The position numbers and the translations under genes are program-made. From contig HG799465.1 in the NCBI GenBank assembly GCA_000531095.1, forward strand, positions 269,874 to 333,873: a stretch of 64,000 nt of DNA. Reading direction: 5' to 3'. Below are positions 42,088-51,082 of the stretch, in pieces; within the stretch, counting starts at the first letter, position 1; every line of letters begins with the position of its first letter. Under the pieces are notes generated by a model. That model was not told where the DNA came from. It saw only the letters and a list, made by a program, of their open reading frames with translations, and did not search any database. Source of the stretch: Gemmata massiliana. Lineage in GTDB: Bacteria; Planctomycetota; Planctomycetia; Gemmatales; Gemmataceae.

Positions 42088-44925
42088 ATGTCCGGTAACC
42101 GGTCCGTTGCACTGCGAAAAGTGGTCCGGTCGGTCGCGCCACAGAGCCAGTCTGCGACCGATCGCGAATTACTACAGTGGTTCGCTCGTAACAACGATCA
42201 GTCGGCGTTCGAGGCACTCGTGAACCGACACACAGGAATGGTGCTCGGGGTGTGCCGGCGCGCTTTACCCACATTGCAAGACGCGGAAGATGCGTGCCAG
42301 GCCACGTTCCTGGTTCTGGCGGGTCAAGCGGGTCGAGGGAAGTGGGACGAATCGATCGCGAACTGGCTTTACACGACCGCGCGCCGGGTCGCGAGTAACG
42401 CCCGGGTCGCCACCGCCCGCCGATCGAAGCGGGAGGTCGGCGCCGCGGTGCCCGAGTCCGTTGAATCGGTCGATCGTTTGACCGGCCGCGAACTACTCGC
42501 GGCGCTCGATACCGCCCTTGATGCGCTCCCGGCCCGGTACCGCGAACCGCTCGTACTGTGCTACCTCGAAGGCCTAACGCGCGACGAAGCGGCCGCGCGC
42601 CTCGGGGTTCCGTTGGCCACACTTCACACGCGCATCGATCGCGCGCGGAAGCGGCTACACGAGTCACTAACAAAGAGCGGCTGCGCGCTCGGCGCGGGGC
42701 TCCTGGCGCTCGCGGTTACCTCACCGGCGGGGGCCGTTCCGCCCCATCTGGTGAGTTCCATTCTTACCAGCGCGTTCGGTTCTCCCCCAATCGTCGTGGG
42801 GGAACTGGCAAAGGCGGCGACCGGGAGCGGTCTCGGCAAAACGGTATTGGCCCTCGCGGTCATCGGCTTTGCCGCGATTGGTGTGGGCCTGGGAGCACTC
42901 AGTTCCACACACGCGGCAAGCCACTCACCGGAACCGGTGCCGCCCGTGACAGAAAAGCCGGACGCCCTCCCCACTCCTATTAGTGCGAAGCTCAAAACCG
43001 ATCGGGTCGAGGTCAAGGGAGTGGTACTCGGACCGGACGACAAGCCCGTGCCGGGTGCCAAGTTGTTCCTTCAAGCCCCGAACGAGATGGTACCAGCACC
43101 GCAAGCGGCCACGAACGCGGACGGCACGTTTGCGTTCCCGCTCGACGAGAACAGGTACACGGTCCTCGCAACTGCCCCCGGGCACGGGATCGCTTGGGAG
43201 TCGGTGCTTGTTCGCCCGGTACCCGCTCTTACGCTCCGACTGATGCCCGACGAACCGATTCGCGGTAAGGTGGTGAACCTGGAGGGCAAGCCGGTCGCCG
43301 GGGTCCGCGTGTCCGTCACCGTGGCCACCAAGCCAAGGGAAGACAAAACGCTCGATCGCTGGCTCGAATCCACACACAACCCGAAGAATGAACAGTTCGC
43401 CCCGATCGAAAATCTGGGAGATTACACCAGCGCTTTCGCCGGGCTCATTGCCCCGGCCACATCCGATCGTGACGGGAAGTTCGAGATCCGGGGACTGGGC
43501 CGTGACCGTATCGCGCACCTGCGAGTCACGGGGCCGGCCATCGCGACGCACGAAATCAACGTTGTTACGCGGAAGGTCGAGCGGTTCACGACTCGGGGGC
43601 CGAGTTACAACGAGGGCGAGGTGATTCACGGGTCCGAACCCGTCGTGGTGGCCGCGCCGGTACCGGTCACGACCGGCCGGGTTCTCGACAATGCGACCGG
43701 CAAACCGGTTCCCGGAGCGGTACTGTGGGTCGATCACCTGGTGCAACGTAACTCGGTCATCATGGGGCTGAAAGCGGTCGCGGACCGAGCCGGGCGATTC
43801 ACACTACCGGGCCTCCCTCAGGGTAAACAAGGGCTCAGCGTTATTGTCGTACCGCCGACCGGTACGCCGTACCACCGCGTTCTTGTCACCGTACCGGACG
43901 GGGCGGCGCGATCCGCGTTCGACATTAGGCTCGCTCGCGGCATCCCGGCAACCGTAAAAATCATCGACAAAGTGACCCGTGAACCGATCAAGGCGAGTAT
44001 CCGCTACGGTGTTTTTGGGGGAGAGAACCCGAACGTTAGTGCGGTGTCGAACGTCAACGCCGGGTCGAATGTCTGGTTAACTGACTCGTGGTCCGACGTC
44101 CCGCACGTCGGATCGTGCGAATCCGAGTTCCGCGTGGTCGTGTTTCCCGGGAAGGGATTACTGGCAGCTCGAGTCAATTGGCTACAGAGCGGAGAATACC
44201 TGAATGGCATCGGCGTAGAAGCGTTCGAGAAATACCGCCACAAGGACCAACTGATTGGACTCGTCTATTGGTCCAACATGCACCTGCACGAGTGGAACAC
44301 GCTCACCGCGATCGACGTACCCGCGGGTGCCAAGGAGTTTCACTTCACGCTCGAACTGGATCGCGGGATGATCGTCACAGGGCGCCTGCTTGATGCCGAC
44401 GAGAAACTCGTTACGGGAGCCGAGAGCTTCGGCCTTCGGAACCTCACTTCACGCGGTGGAAGTTGGTCTGCCGCGGCCGAAGCAACGTTCACAGTAACGG
44501 CCCTGCGCCCCGGACAGAGGCGACGAGTGATGTTCGTTCACACCGAACGGAAACTTGCTGGGTCCGCGGTGGCGGTCGGCGGAACGAAAGAACCACTCGA
44601 GGTGCGATTGGAGCCGTGGGGAGAAGTGACCGGGCGGCTCGTTGGTGCGAACGGGAAGCCCGTAGCGGGCCGGATGAACATGTCCTACGAGGTGACGGAA
44701 CAGACCGACATCAAGCTCGGCTCGTCGCCGCTCTGTCATCCTGGCGGGCACGGCATTTCAACAGGCCCGGACGGACGGTTTCGCATCCCCAGTCTGATTC
44801 CCGGGCTGGCATACAGGTGGGTCGCGAGCGGCCCCAAAAACGAACGCGCGATCGTACCAGACGTGATCCCTAAAGCCGGCACAACGGACCTCGGGGACAT
44901 TGTGGTACGCGACGAACGGCCGTAA
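42088..44925 (+). CDS. ECF sigma factor fused to a membrane segment and carboxypeptidase-regulatory-like domains (second of two)
   Basis: This 945-residue paralogue of the preceding gene has the same plan. ECF sigma lies at about residues 28-195 (DQSAFEALVNRHTGMVLGVC, DAEDACQATFLVLAGQA, LPARYREPLVLCYLEGLTRD, LGVPLATLHTRIDRARKRL). The membrane segment is VLALAVIGFAAIGVGLGAL near residue 255. Then come several beta-sandwich units (VKGVVLGPDDKPVPGAKLFL, GKVVNLEGKPVAGVRVSV, GRVLDNATGKPVPGAVLW). ATG 42088 follows GGGAGG at 6 bases. The gene starts 121 bases after its paralogue and is followed by the DUF1800-DUF1501 pair. Tandem duplication followed by divergence is likely. Confidence 0.88.
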   Translation: MSGNRSVALRKVVRSVAPQSQSATDRELLQWFARNNDQSAFEALVNRHTGMVLGVCRRALPTLQDAEDACQATFLVLAGQAGRGKWDESIANWLYTTARRVASNARVATARRSKREVGAAVPESVESVDRLTGRELLAALDTALDALPARYREPLVLCYLEGLTRDEAAARLGVPLATLHTRIDRARKRLHESLTKSGCALGAGLLALAVTSPAGAVPPHLVSSILTSAFGSPPIVVGELAKAATGSGLGKTVLALAVIGFAAIGVGLGALSSTHAASHSPEPVPPVTEKPDALPTPISAKLKTDRVEVKGVVLGPDDKPVPGAKLFLQAPNEMVPAPQAATNADGTFAFPLDENRYTVLATAPGHGIAWESVLVRPVPALTLRLMPDEPIRGKVVNLEGKPVAGVRVSVTVATKPREDKTLDRWLESTHNPKNEQFAPIENLGDYTSAFAGLIAPATSDRDGKFEIRGLGRDRIAHLRVTGPAIATHEINVVTRKVERFTTRGPSYNEGEVIHGSEPVVVAAPVPVTTGRVLDNATGKPVPGAVLWVDHLVQRNSVIMGLKAVADRAGRFTLPGLPQGKQGLSVIVVPPTGTPYHRVLVTVPDGAARSAFDIRLARGIPATVKIIDKVTREPIKASIRYGVFGGENPNVSAVSNVNAGSNVWLTDSWSDVPHVGSCESEFRVVVFPGKGLLAARVNWLQSGEYLNGIGVEAFEKYRHKDQLIGLVYWSNMHLHEWNTLTAIDVPAGAKEFHFTLELDRGMIVTGRLLDADEKLVTGAESFGLRNLTSRGGSWSAAAEATFTVTALRPGQRRRVMFVHTERKLAGSAVAVGGTKEPLEVRLEPWGEVTGRLVGANGKPVAGRMNMSYEVTEQTDIKLGSSPLCHPGGHGISTGPDGRFRIPSLIPGLAYRWVASGPKNERAIVPDVIPKAGTTDLGDIVVRDERP

Positions 44926-44954
44926 TGCCTGGTTACAAAAGAGAGGAGCTTGTC

Positions 44955-46292
44955 ATGCCCACTCAGCACTGGGAAGCATATGCGCCGGACGCGAAGGCCC
45001 CGTGGGACTTGCGCCGGGTGGTTCACCTGCACCGGCGGGCCGCGTTCGCCGCGCCCTGGGACGACCTCCAGCGCGATCTGAAGGCCGGCCCGGAAGCGGG
45101 CGTCAACCGGCTGCTGAAGGGCGCAGCGAACGGCCACACGCCTGATGATTTTGCGTCCACAGCGGAGGTTCTGGCGGACGCCGCGGTCAGCGCCGGCGAC
45201 ATCAACCGACTGAAGGCGGCGTGGTTCTATCGCATGCTGTTCGGTCCGGACCCGGTGGGCGAACAGCTCGCGCTCGTGTGGCACGATCACTTCGCCACCG
45301 GGAACACCAAGGTGCGGAACGCTCGCGCGATGCACCGGCAGAACGAGCTGTTCCGCACGCACGGGCGCGCCAAGTTCGCCGACCTGCTGAACGCCGTCGT
45401 GCGCGACCCGGCCGTGCTCGAGTACCTCGACGCCCCGACCAACCGGAAGGGGCACCCGAACGAGAACCTCGCACGCGAGTTGATGGAACTCTTCACACTC
45501 GGCATCGGCAATTACACCGAAGCCGATGTGAAGGAAGCGGCCCGCTGCCTCACCGGTTGGAGCGTGGACGCGGACGTATTCACGGAACACGCAACGCGCC
45601 ACGACGATGATTCCAAGACCGTGTTGGGCGCGACCGGCAAATGGACCGGCACGGACCTCCTGAACCAATTGCTCAAGCACCCCGCAACGGCCGATCGCAT
45701 CGCGTCGAAGCTCGTGAAGGCGTTCTTCGGTGAGGGGGCATGCCCGGTCGACGCGGTGAAGGAGCTCGCGCACGGGCTGCGCGAGCACGACTTAGATGTG
45801 AACTGGGCGTGTGGCGCGATCCTGCGCTCGCGGCTCTTCTTCGCCGACGCGAACATTCGCACGCGGATCACCGCACCCGCCGAGTTTGTCGCGGGCACCG
45901 CGCGGGCGCTGGGGCTGTTTGATCCGGCCCCGAGCACGCTCGCGATGGCCGACTGGTCCGCCCGAATGGGCCAGGATCTGTTCGACCCGCCGAACGTCGG
46001 CGGGTGGCCGGGCGGGCGCGCGTGGGTCACCTCGCGCACGCTGATCGCTCGTGCTAATTACGCAGCGGCACTCGTCGAAGGGCCGAACGCGGGGCGCACA
46101 ACAGCCTACGATCCTGTCGCGGCGACAAAAGCCGCGGGCCTCGGCGCCACCCGCGCCGACGTGCTGACGTACCACCATCGGTTACTATTCGGCACCGATC
46201 TGACCGCCGAAATGTCGACTCGTCTCGCTCAACTCGACGGCCGCAAACTCGTGACCGCACTGCTCTCGACCCCCGAAGCCCAGTTGGGATAG
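44955..46292 (+). CDS. DUF1800 domain protein
   Basis: This 445-residue protein belongs to the DUF1800 family, almost always found with a DUF1501 protein and abundant in planctomycetes. Family text: RRVVHLHRRAAFAAPWDDL, ERLALVWHDHFATGN-like EQLALVWHDHFATGNTKVRN, ENLARELMELFTLGIGNYTE, AARCLTGW, and FDPPNVGGWPGGRAWV near the C-terminus. No signal peptide is obvious, unlike its DUF1501 partner. The start ATG 44955 gives the expected N-terminus. It lies 30 bases after the second sigma fusion and 23 bases before the DUF1501 gene. The molecular function is unknown. Confidence 0.9.
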   Translation: MPTQHWEAYAPDAKAPWDLRRVVHLHRRAAFAAPWDDLQRDLKAGPEAGVNRLLKGAANGHTPDDFASTAEVLADAAVSAGDINRLKAAWFYRMLFGPDPVGEQLALVWHDHFATGNTKVRNARAMHRQNELFRTHGRAKFADLLNAVVRDPAVLEYLDAPTNRKGHPNENLARELMELFTLGIGNYTEADVKEAARCLTGWSVDADVFTEHATRHDDDSKTVLGATGKWTGTDLLNQLLKHPATADRIASKLVKAFFGEGACPVDAVKELAHGLREHDLDVNWACGAILRSRLFFADANIRTRITAPAEFVAGTARALGLFDPAPSTLAMADWSARMGQDLFDPPNVGGWPGGRAWVTSRTLIARANYAAALVEGPNAGRTTAYDPVAATKAAGLGATRADVLTYHHRLLFGTDLTAEMSTRLAQLDGRKLVTALLSTPEAQLG

Positions 46293-46315
46293 GCCCCATT
46301 CGCCAGGAGATTCCC

Positions 46316-47491
46316 ATGCTCACGCGCCGCTCGTTACTGAAGTCCGCGCCGCTGCTGGCGCTCGCACCGACGGTCCCCGCGTTCCTTGCGAAGACGGCTT
46401 GCGCCGCGGGGCCGAAGCCGGACACCCGCGCCCTCGTCGTCGTACAACTCGACGGCGGAAACGACGCACTGAACACGGTCGTTCCGTTCGCCGATCCAGA
46501 GTACGCCAAGCTCCGCACCAAGTTGAGGCACGATACGAAGCGACTGGTAAAACTGAACGATTCACTTGGGTTGCACCCGGCGCTGAAGCCGCTCGACAAA
46601 CTCTGGGACGGCGGACACCTCGCGGTCGTACCGGGGATCGGGTACCCGAACCCCAACCGATCGCACTTCCAAAGCATGGCGACCTGGCACACCGCGCGGT
46701 TCGAGGAAGAGGAGATTCGCGCGAGCTACGGCTGGCTCGGGCGCGCACTTGATGCGGGCGGCGGGGAGTCGTGTGTCGTGGCCGGTGACGCGCCCCAAGC
46801 GGTTCGCGGGCGCCGCGCGGCCGCGGTCGCACTCACGCGCGCGGACGATCTGCTCCTCACCGATCCCGCCACAGCGAAAGCGGCCATTGGGGCGCCGACT
46901 CTGGCCGATGATTTACTCGCCTTTGTTCAGCGGCAAGCGGCCAGCGCGAACACGAGCGCAGAAAAGATCGCCGAACTGACCCGCGACAGGTCCGACGCCG
47001 CGTACCCCGCCACCGCGCTGGGCCAGAAACTGCAACTCGTCGCGCGGCTCCTCAAGTCCGGTTCGGCGGCCCGCGTCTATTACACGACCCAGAGCGGGTA
47101 CGACACGCACGCGCAGCAGGAGAACGCGCACTCCATTTTGCTCTCCGAGTTCGCGGGCGCGGTATCCGCGTTCTTCGCGGACCTGACCGCGGCGAAATGC
47201 GCCGACCGGGTCGCGCTGCTGGCGTTCAGCGAATTCGGGCGGACGATTAAGGAGAACGGGTCGGTCGGTACGGACCACGGAACCGCGGGGTGCGCGTTCC
47301 TGGCCGGTCCCGGATTAAAGGGAGGCGTTCACGGGACCGTGCCGAGCCTGACGGATTTGGTGGCCGGGGAGCCGAAAATGACGACCGACTTTCGCCGCGT
47401 GTACGCGGCAGTATTGGAACACTGGCTCGGCTTACCCGCCGAAGGCGCCCTCGGCGCCCGGTTTGATCCGCCCTCACTCTTCCGGGGGTAG
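46316..47491 (+). CDS. DUF1501 protein with Tat signal
   Basis: This 391-residue member of the DUF1501 (sulfatase-like fold) family is the standard partner of DUF1800. The twin-arginine signal MLTRRSLLKSAPLLALAPTV indicates export in folded form. Family text: LVVVQLDGGNDALNTVVPFA, LGLHPALKPLDKLWDGGHLA, VPGIGYPNPNRSHFQSMATW, then VALLAFSEFGRTIKENGSVG and TDHGTAGCAFLAGP. The alkaline-phosphatase-like metal residues (D, H in TDHG) are present, but no activity has been shown for the family to my knowledge. A terminator hairpin follows. Confidence 0.9.
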   Translation: MLTRRSLLKSAPLLALAPTVPAFLAKTACAAGPKPDTRALVVVQLDGGNDALNTVVPFADPEYAKLRTKLRHDTKRLVKLNDSLGLHPALKPLDKLWDGGHLAVVPGIGYPNPNRSHFQSMATWHTARFEEEEIRASYGWLGRALDAGGGESCVVAGDAPQAVRGRRAAAVALTRADDLLLTDPATAKAAIGAPTLADDLLAFVQRQAASANTSAEKIAELTRDRSDAAYPATALGQKLQLVARLLKSGSAARVYYTTQSGYDTHAQQENAHSILLSEFAGAVSAFFADLTAAKCADRVALLAFSEFGRTIKENGSVGTDHGTAGCAFLAGPGLKGGVHGTVPSLTDLVAGEPKMTTDFRRVYAAVLEHWLGLPAEGALGARFDPPSLFRG

Positions 47492-47564
47492 CCGACCATT
47501 GACGCCAACTGTCAAACAAGGCCCCAGCTTTCGCACTTTTTACCGTCCTCGTTCCGCCTCACGG

Positions 47565-47606
47565 GTGCTCAAGGGCGGCACGTTTGAATGCACCGCCCTT
47601 GAGCAC
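47565..47606 (+). terminator. hairpin after the DUF1501 gene
   Basis: A perfect 14-bp stem (47565-47578 with 47593-47606) with a 14-base loop is followed by TTAAAAATAT. It lies in the 325-bp gene-free stretch 47492-47816, which otherwise shows nothing recognisable. Confidence 0.55.
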
Positions 47607-47816
47607 TTAAAAATATGGAAAGCCGGCTCCCATGCACAAGCAGCTCGATTTCGTATTGAAAAGATTCGGTCAGTCACTCGTCCACTGCGGACCTAATCCA
47701 GGTGGGCGCATGGTGCCACAAGGTCAGCACCCAGCACGGCGGCAGCTCGAAGCTCGCGTCCGGGCCACAGCCACGCCGAGTCCACCCTGTGTCGGACTGT
47801 TGGCCAGGCGCGGTGG

Positions 47817-48515
47817 TCATTCCTGGTTCGTCGCAAGTGGCAACACTTCTACAGCCGCGAGTAAGTGGGCCGCGAGTTCTGTCCGCGCGATGTGCTGATA
47901 CCCGCCCAAACCGGCGCCGATGAGCGCCCAGTCGCGCATGCCCTCCAGGGTGTTCGCGACCATCAGGTCGGCGCGCGAATGGACCCGCGAGCGCTCCGCG
48001 ATCTCCTCCAGTTCCGCGGCCGAAACGCCGACTTCGAGTTTGAACTTCACCAGCTTCCCGGCGAACCCCCACTCCGCGCGCACCTTGTCGATCAACTTCG
48101 GCGCGGGCGTGAGTTTCAACCACAGTTCGGGGTGTGAGCTCTTCACCTTCCCGGCGGTCGCGTCCTCGAACTGCCCGTCCCGGTGCGTGAACACCCCCGC
48201 GACGTGGTAGTCGCTCACTGCGGCCGCGTGGATGACCGCGTCGTACCCGCCGGTCGTGATTTCGGCCCGCATCAGAGCGTCGAGATCGTCGAACGTGCGG
48301 TACGCGCGCACGCGCCAGTGCGGTGCGGCGCGCTCGCGCGTGGTCGCGAGCGTATCGAGAACCTCGGGGTGCGACGTGAGCAGGGCCACGGTGTGCCCGC
48401 GCTCGAACGCACTTGATGCGACCTGGGCACCGGTGCGCCCGGAGAAGATGTTCGTGATGCACCGCACGCGGTCCACAGGCGTCTGCGTGTTCCCGGCCGT
48501 AACGAGGATGTTCAT
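47817..48515 (-). CDS. second CoaB-like phosphopantothenate-cysteine ligase
   Basis: This 232-residue paralogue of the gene at 27473 has the same start (ILVTAGNTQTPVDRVRCITN), YDAVIHAAAVSDYHVAG (a more canonical AAVSD motif than the first copy), KLVKFKLEVG and ADLMVANTLEGM. It stands alone, with no decarboxylase beside it. It could be a redundant CoaB or a ligase for another cofactor-like compound. It is divergent from the desaturase-ketosynthase operon across a 331-bp gap. Confidence 0.82.
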   Translation of the reverse strand: MNILVTAGNTQTPVDRVRCITNIFSGRTGAQVASSAFERGHTVALLTSHPEVLDTLATTRERAAPHWRVRAYRTFDDLDALMRAEITTGGYDAVIHAAAVSDYHVAGVFTHRDGQFEDATAGKVKSSHPELWLKLTPAPKLIDKVRAEWGFAGKLVKFKLEVGVSAAELEEIAERSRVHSRADLMVANTLEGMRDWALIGAGLGGYQHIARTELAAHLLAAVEVLPLATNQE

Positions 48516-48846
48516 GGCGCACCCGTGAAATCGTCTGCGGCAACGTGGTTGCGGTACCGTGAAGAACTCCTGTCAGGATACGGTTCCGTAGTGCGGAGAG
48601 CGGTCCGCTTTCGGTTGAGTCGATCTGTAAAATTTTGCAGTGCGCGAGAAATTTCAAAACCGTAGGTTCATAGCACGCACCCACTACGAGCACTGCGCCC
48701 CGAATGCCCGTTGTCCGCGCGGGAACGCGGCGATAAGTTTAGTTCACCCACGAGCAAATCTCCCGCCCGCTCCGAGTTCGAGCGGGAACCGGCACAATGG
48801 CCGCATTGTGGGGTTCCGGGGTCGCCCCGCGCGAGGTCGACGCACT
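48516..48846. other. 331-bp divergent intergenic region
   Basis: This separates the second coaB (-) from the desaturase-like gene (+). The open frame of the latter runs back to 48640, but the sequence before 48847 lacks protein character and resembles untranslated DNA. Promoters for both directions are expected here. No motif can be fixed by eye. Confidence 0.45.
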
Positions 48847-49671
48847 ATGGCTGTGACCGTTCCCGATGGCCCCGCACTCAACGCCGGGATCTGGAAACTG
48901 TACCGCGAGTTCTTCGAGCTCGCCGAGCGCCGGCGCCGGTGGGTACTCGAAACCGACGTCCCCTGGGACCAGTGTAACCCGAACACGCCGCCGGAAATCG
49001 CCGACGTCGTCGAGTCGTTCTGCGCGGTCGAGTTGTTCCTACCCGACTTCGTCGGCAAGGCGCTCCCGATGGCCCGCACCGTCCGCGGGCGCGCGTGGTT
49101 CCTGGCGAATTGGGGGTACGAGGAGTCGAAGCACTCGCTCGTGCTCCAGGAGTGGCTCCTCCGCTCCGGTGCGCGGACCGAGAATCAGCTCGAAGAGGTC
49201 GCGAACTGGGCCGTAGTCGGCGAATGGCAGTTGCCCCAAGACGACGTGCGCGGGATGACCTGCTACACGATGTGCCAGGAGCTCGCCACCTGGCTACACT
49301 ACCGCAACTTGCGTTTGCTCCTGGGCAACACCGACCCGGCGCTGAACAAGATCCTCTCGCTCATCAGCATCGACGAGCGCGCGCACTACGACTTCTATGT
49401 CAAGGTGATGAAGTTGCACCTCGCCGACGACCGCGCCGGCACGCTCGAACAACTCAAGCGCGTGCTCAACGGGTTCGCGATGCCGGTCACGCACCTGCTC
49501 GCCGATAGCGCGCGCCGGACCGCTGCCGTGAAAAACATGAACATTTTCAACGAAGCGCTGTTCTACTCGGACGTGCTCGTGCCCATCCTGACGACACTCG
49601 GGATCGATAAGGCGGAGCTTCGGAACCGGGCGCTCCAGAAGAAGAGCCTGCCCCCGACGACGCCCCGATGA
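48847..49671 (+). CDS. acyl-ACP desaturase-like diiron protein
   Basis: This 274-residue ferritin-like four-helix protein resembles stearoyl-ACP desaturases. The diiron ligands can be placed: a first Glu in CAVELFLPDF, EESKH (E-x2-H), a Glu in MCQELATWLHYRN, and DERAH (E-x2-H). This matches the E, ExxH, E, ExxH order of the plant enzymes. It could introduce a double bond or hydroxyl into a carrier-bound acyl chain. Its stop overlaps the ATG of a chain-length-factor-like ketosynthase (ATGA), followed by an active-site-intact ketosynthase. That ties it to a carrier-bound acyl or polyketide product. Confidence 0.78.
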   Translation: MAVTVPDGPALNAGIWKLYREFFELAERRRRWVLETDVPWDQCNPNTPPEIADVVESFCAVELFLPDFVGKALPMARTVRGRAWFLANWGYEESKHSLVLQEWLLRSGARTENQLEEVANWAVVGEWQLPQDDVRGMTCYTMCQELATWLHYRNLRLLLGNTDPALNKILSLISIDERAHYDFYVKVMKLHLADDRAGTLEQLKRVLNGFAMPVTHLLADSARRTAAVKNMNIFNEALFYSDVLVPILTTLGIDKAELRNRALQKKSLPPTTPR

Positions 49672-50987
49672 CGGCCACTTACCCGCAGGACCGTTCCCAC
49701 GCGATCGATATGGCCACGCACTCTCGTCGAACCGTCATCACTGGGCTAGGCGTTCTCAGTCCGATCGGCTCCGATCCCGTCGCCTTCTGGGGCGCGCTCC
49801 GGGCCGGCGCGTCCGGTATCCGCACCATTCGTGCGGTCGAACCGTCTGTTCTCTCCTGCCGGATCGCGGGGGAGATCCCGGACTTCTCGGCGAAGGCTCT
49901 CATTGACAAGAGCTACCGCAAGTCGCTCAACGCGATGTCCCGTCCGGTCCAGCTCGGCGTCGTTGCCGCGCAACTGGCGGTTCAGAACGCCGGGCTGGTA
50001 AAGGGCACGGTGCCGCCCGAGCGGTTCGGCGTCGTGTTCGCCTCGGTCATGAACGAGACCGAAATCGACGACCTGACCGGACTCAGTACCGCGTGCTCGA
50101 TTGGTCCCGGTCGACCGGTCGATATGGCCGCTTGGGGACGAGCGGGGGTGCCCCAAATGCCCCCCATGTGGATGCTCAAGTACCTGCCGAACATGCCGGC
50201 CTGCCACGCGACCATCATGCACGACGCACAGGGGCCGAGTAACTCGCTCACGCCCAGCGATCTCGCCGGAGTCGCGGCCGTGGGCGAAGCACTCCACGTG
50301 ATCCGGCGCGGGACCGCAGACGTCATGCTGGCCGGCGGGTGCGAATCGAAAATTACGCCGGTTACGCTCGCCAGACTAGACACGTTCGCCCCGCTGACGC
50401 GCGAGTACGAGCATCCCGAAAGTGCGGTCCGTCCGTTCGACCGCGACGCTTCTGGCACCTGTCTGGGCGAGGGAGCAGCGGTCTTAACCCTGGAAGAACT
50501 CGCACACGCACAAAAGCGCGGAGCGCCGATCCTCGGTGAGATCGTCGGGGTCGCGTCCGGGGTGGACCGCGGGATGACCGGGGCTGGGCTCGCCCGCATC
50601 ATTCGCACCGCGCTCACCAACGCGGGAATTCAGCCCGGTGACATAGATCACGTCAACGCGCACGGCGTCGGCGTGCCCGAACTCGATCGCTTTGAAGCGC
50701 GCGGAATCGCCGCGGTGTTCGACCGGGACGTACCCGTGTTCGCACCGCTGAGCCGGTTCGGAAACATGGGTGCCGCATCGGGAACGATGGAGCTCGCGTG
50801 CAGCGCGCTCGCACTGCAACACGGGGTACTTCCCGGCACGCTCAATCACACCGTCCCGGACGATGACTGCCCGATTACCGTTCACACGGGTGCCCCGCGC
50901 CCGGTGACCAAACCCTACGCGATCAAAATCACCGTTACGGACCTCGGGCAGTGCGGGGCGGTCGTTATCAAACGGTGGGAAGCGTAG
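49668..50987 (+). CDS. ketosynthase-fold protein with lost active site (chain-length-factor-like)
   Basis: This 439-residue thiolase-fold protein is homologous to KAS II (FabF). The FabF block GPSISIATACT is here GPSNSLTPSDL, so the nucleophile Cys is Asp. The first catalytic His remains (NAHGVGV). The second (KSMTGH) is replaced by SRFGN, and the SFGFGG end reads DLGQCG. It should not condense acyl chains by itself. Loss of the Cys in a partner of an intact ketosynthase is the hallmark of type II polyketide chain-length factors. ATG 49668 overlaps the desaturase stop; ATG 49710 is an alternative. The intact-site ketosynthase follows 95 bases later. Confidence 0.8.
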   Translation: MTATYPQDRSHAIDMATHSRRTVITGLGVLSPIGSDPVAFWGALRAGASGIRTIRAVEPSVLSCRIAGEIPDFSAKALIDKSYRKSLNAMSRPVQLGVVAAQLAVQNAGLVKGTVPPERFGVVFASVMNETEIDDLTGLSTACSIGPGRPVDMAAWGRAGVPQMPPMWMLKYLPNMPACHATIMHDAQGPSNSLTPSDLAGVAAVGEALHVIRRGTADVMLAGGCESKITPVTLARLDTFAPLTREYEHPESAVRPFDRDASGTCLGEGAAVLTLEELAHAQKRGAPILGEIVGVASGVDRGMTGAGLARIIRTALTNAGIQPGDIDHVNAHGVGVPELDRFEARGIAAVFDRDVPVFAPLSRFGNMGAASGTMELACSALALQHGVLPGTLNHTVPDDDCPITVHTGAPRPVTKPYAIKITVTDLGQCGAVVIKRWEA

Positions 50988-50995
50988 CGATCCGG

Positions 50996-51067
50996 GCGAA
51001 CGGCCGGTGTGAGCCGGCCGGTTGTTGTGTGGGCTTTTACCAGCCGGTTTATACCGGCCGTTCGCCG
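50996..51067. repeat. palindromic GGCGAACGGCCGGT repeat
   Basis: Two arms of about 23 bases (GGCGAACGGCCGGTGTGAGC and ACCGGCCGTTCGCC at the far end) pair with a few mismatches across a 26-base centre. It lies between the two ketosynthase genes. A half unit occurs at 35667-35695. It is a dispersed extragenic palindrome. Confidence 0.65.
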
Positions 51068-51082
51068 ATAGAGTAAGCGTAA

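Noticed and set aside
47817..48693. Minus-strand frames around 48.5 kb suggesting a longer coaB
   Set aside because: The longer frame is a different reading frame over coaB with no family resemblance. The natural start is 48515.
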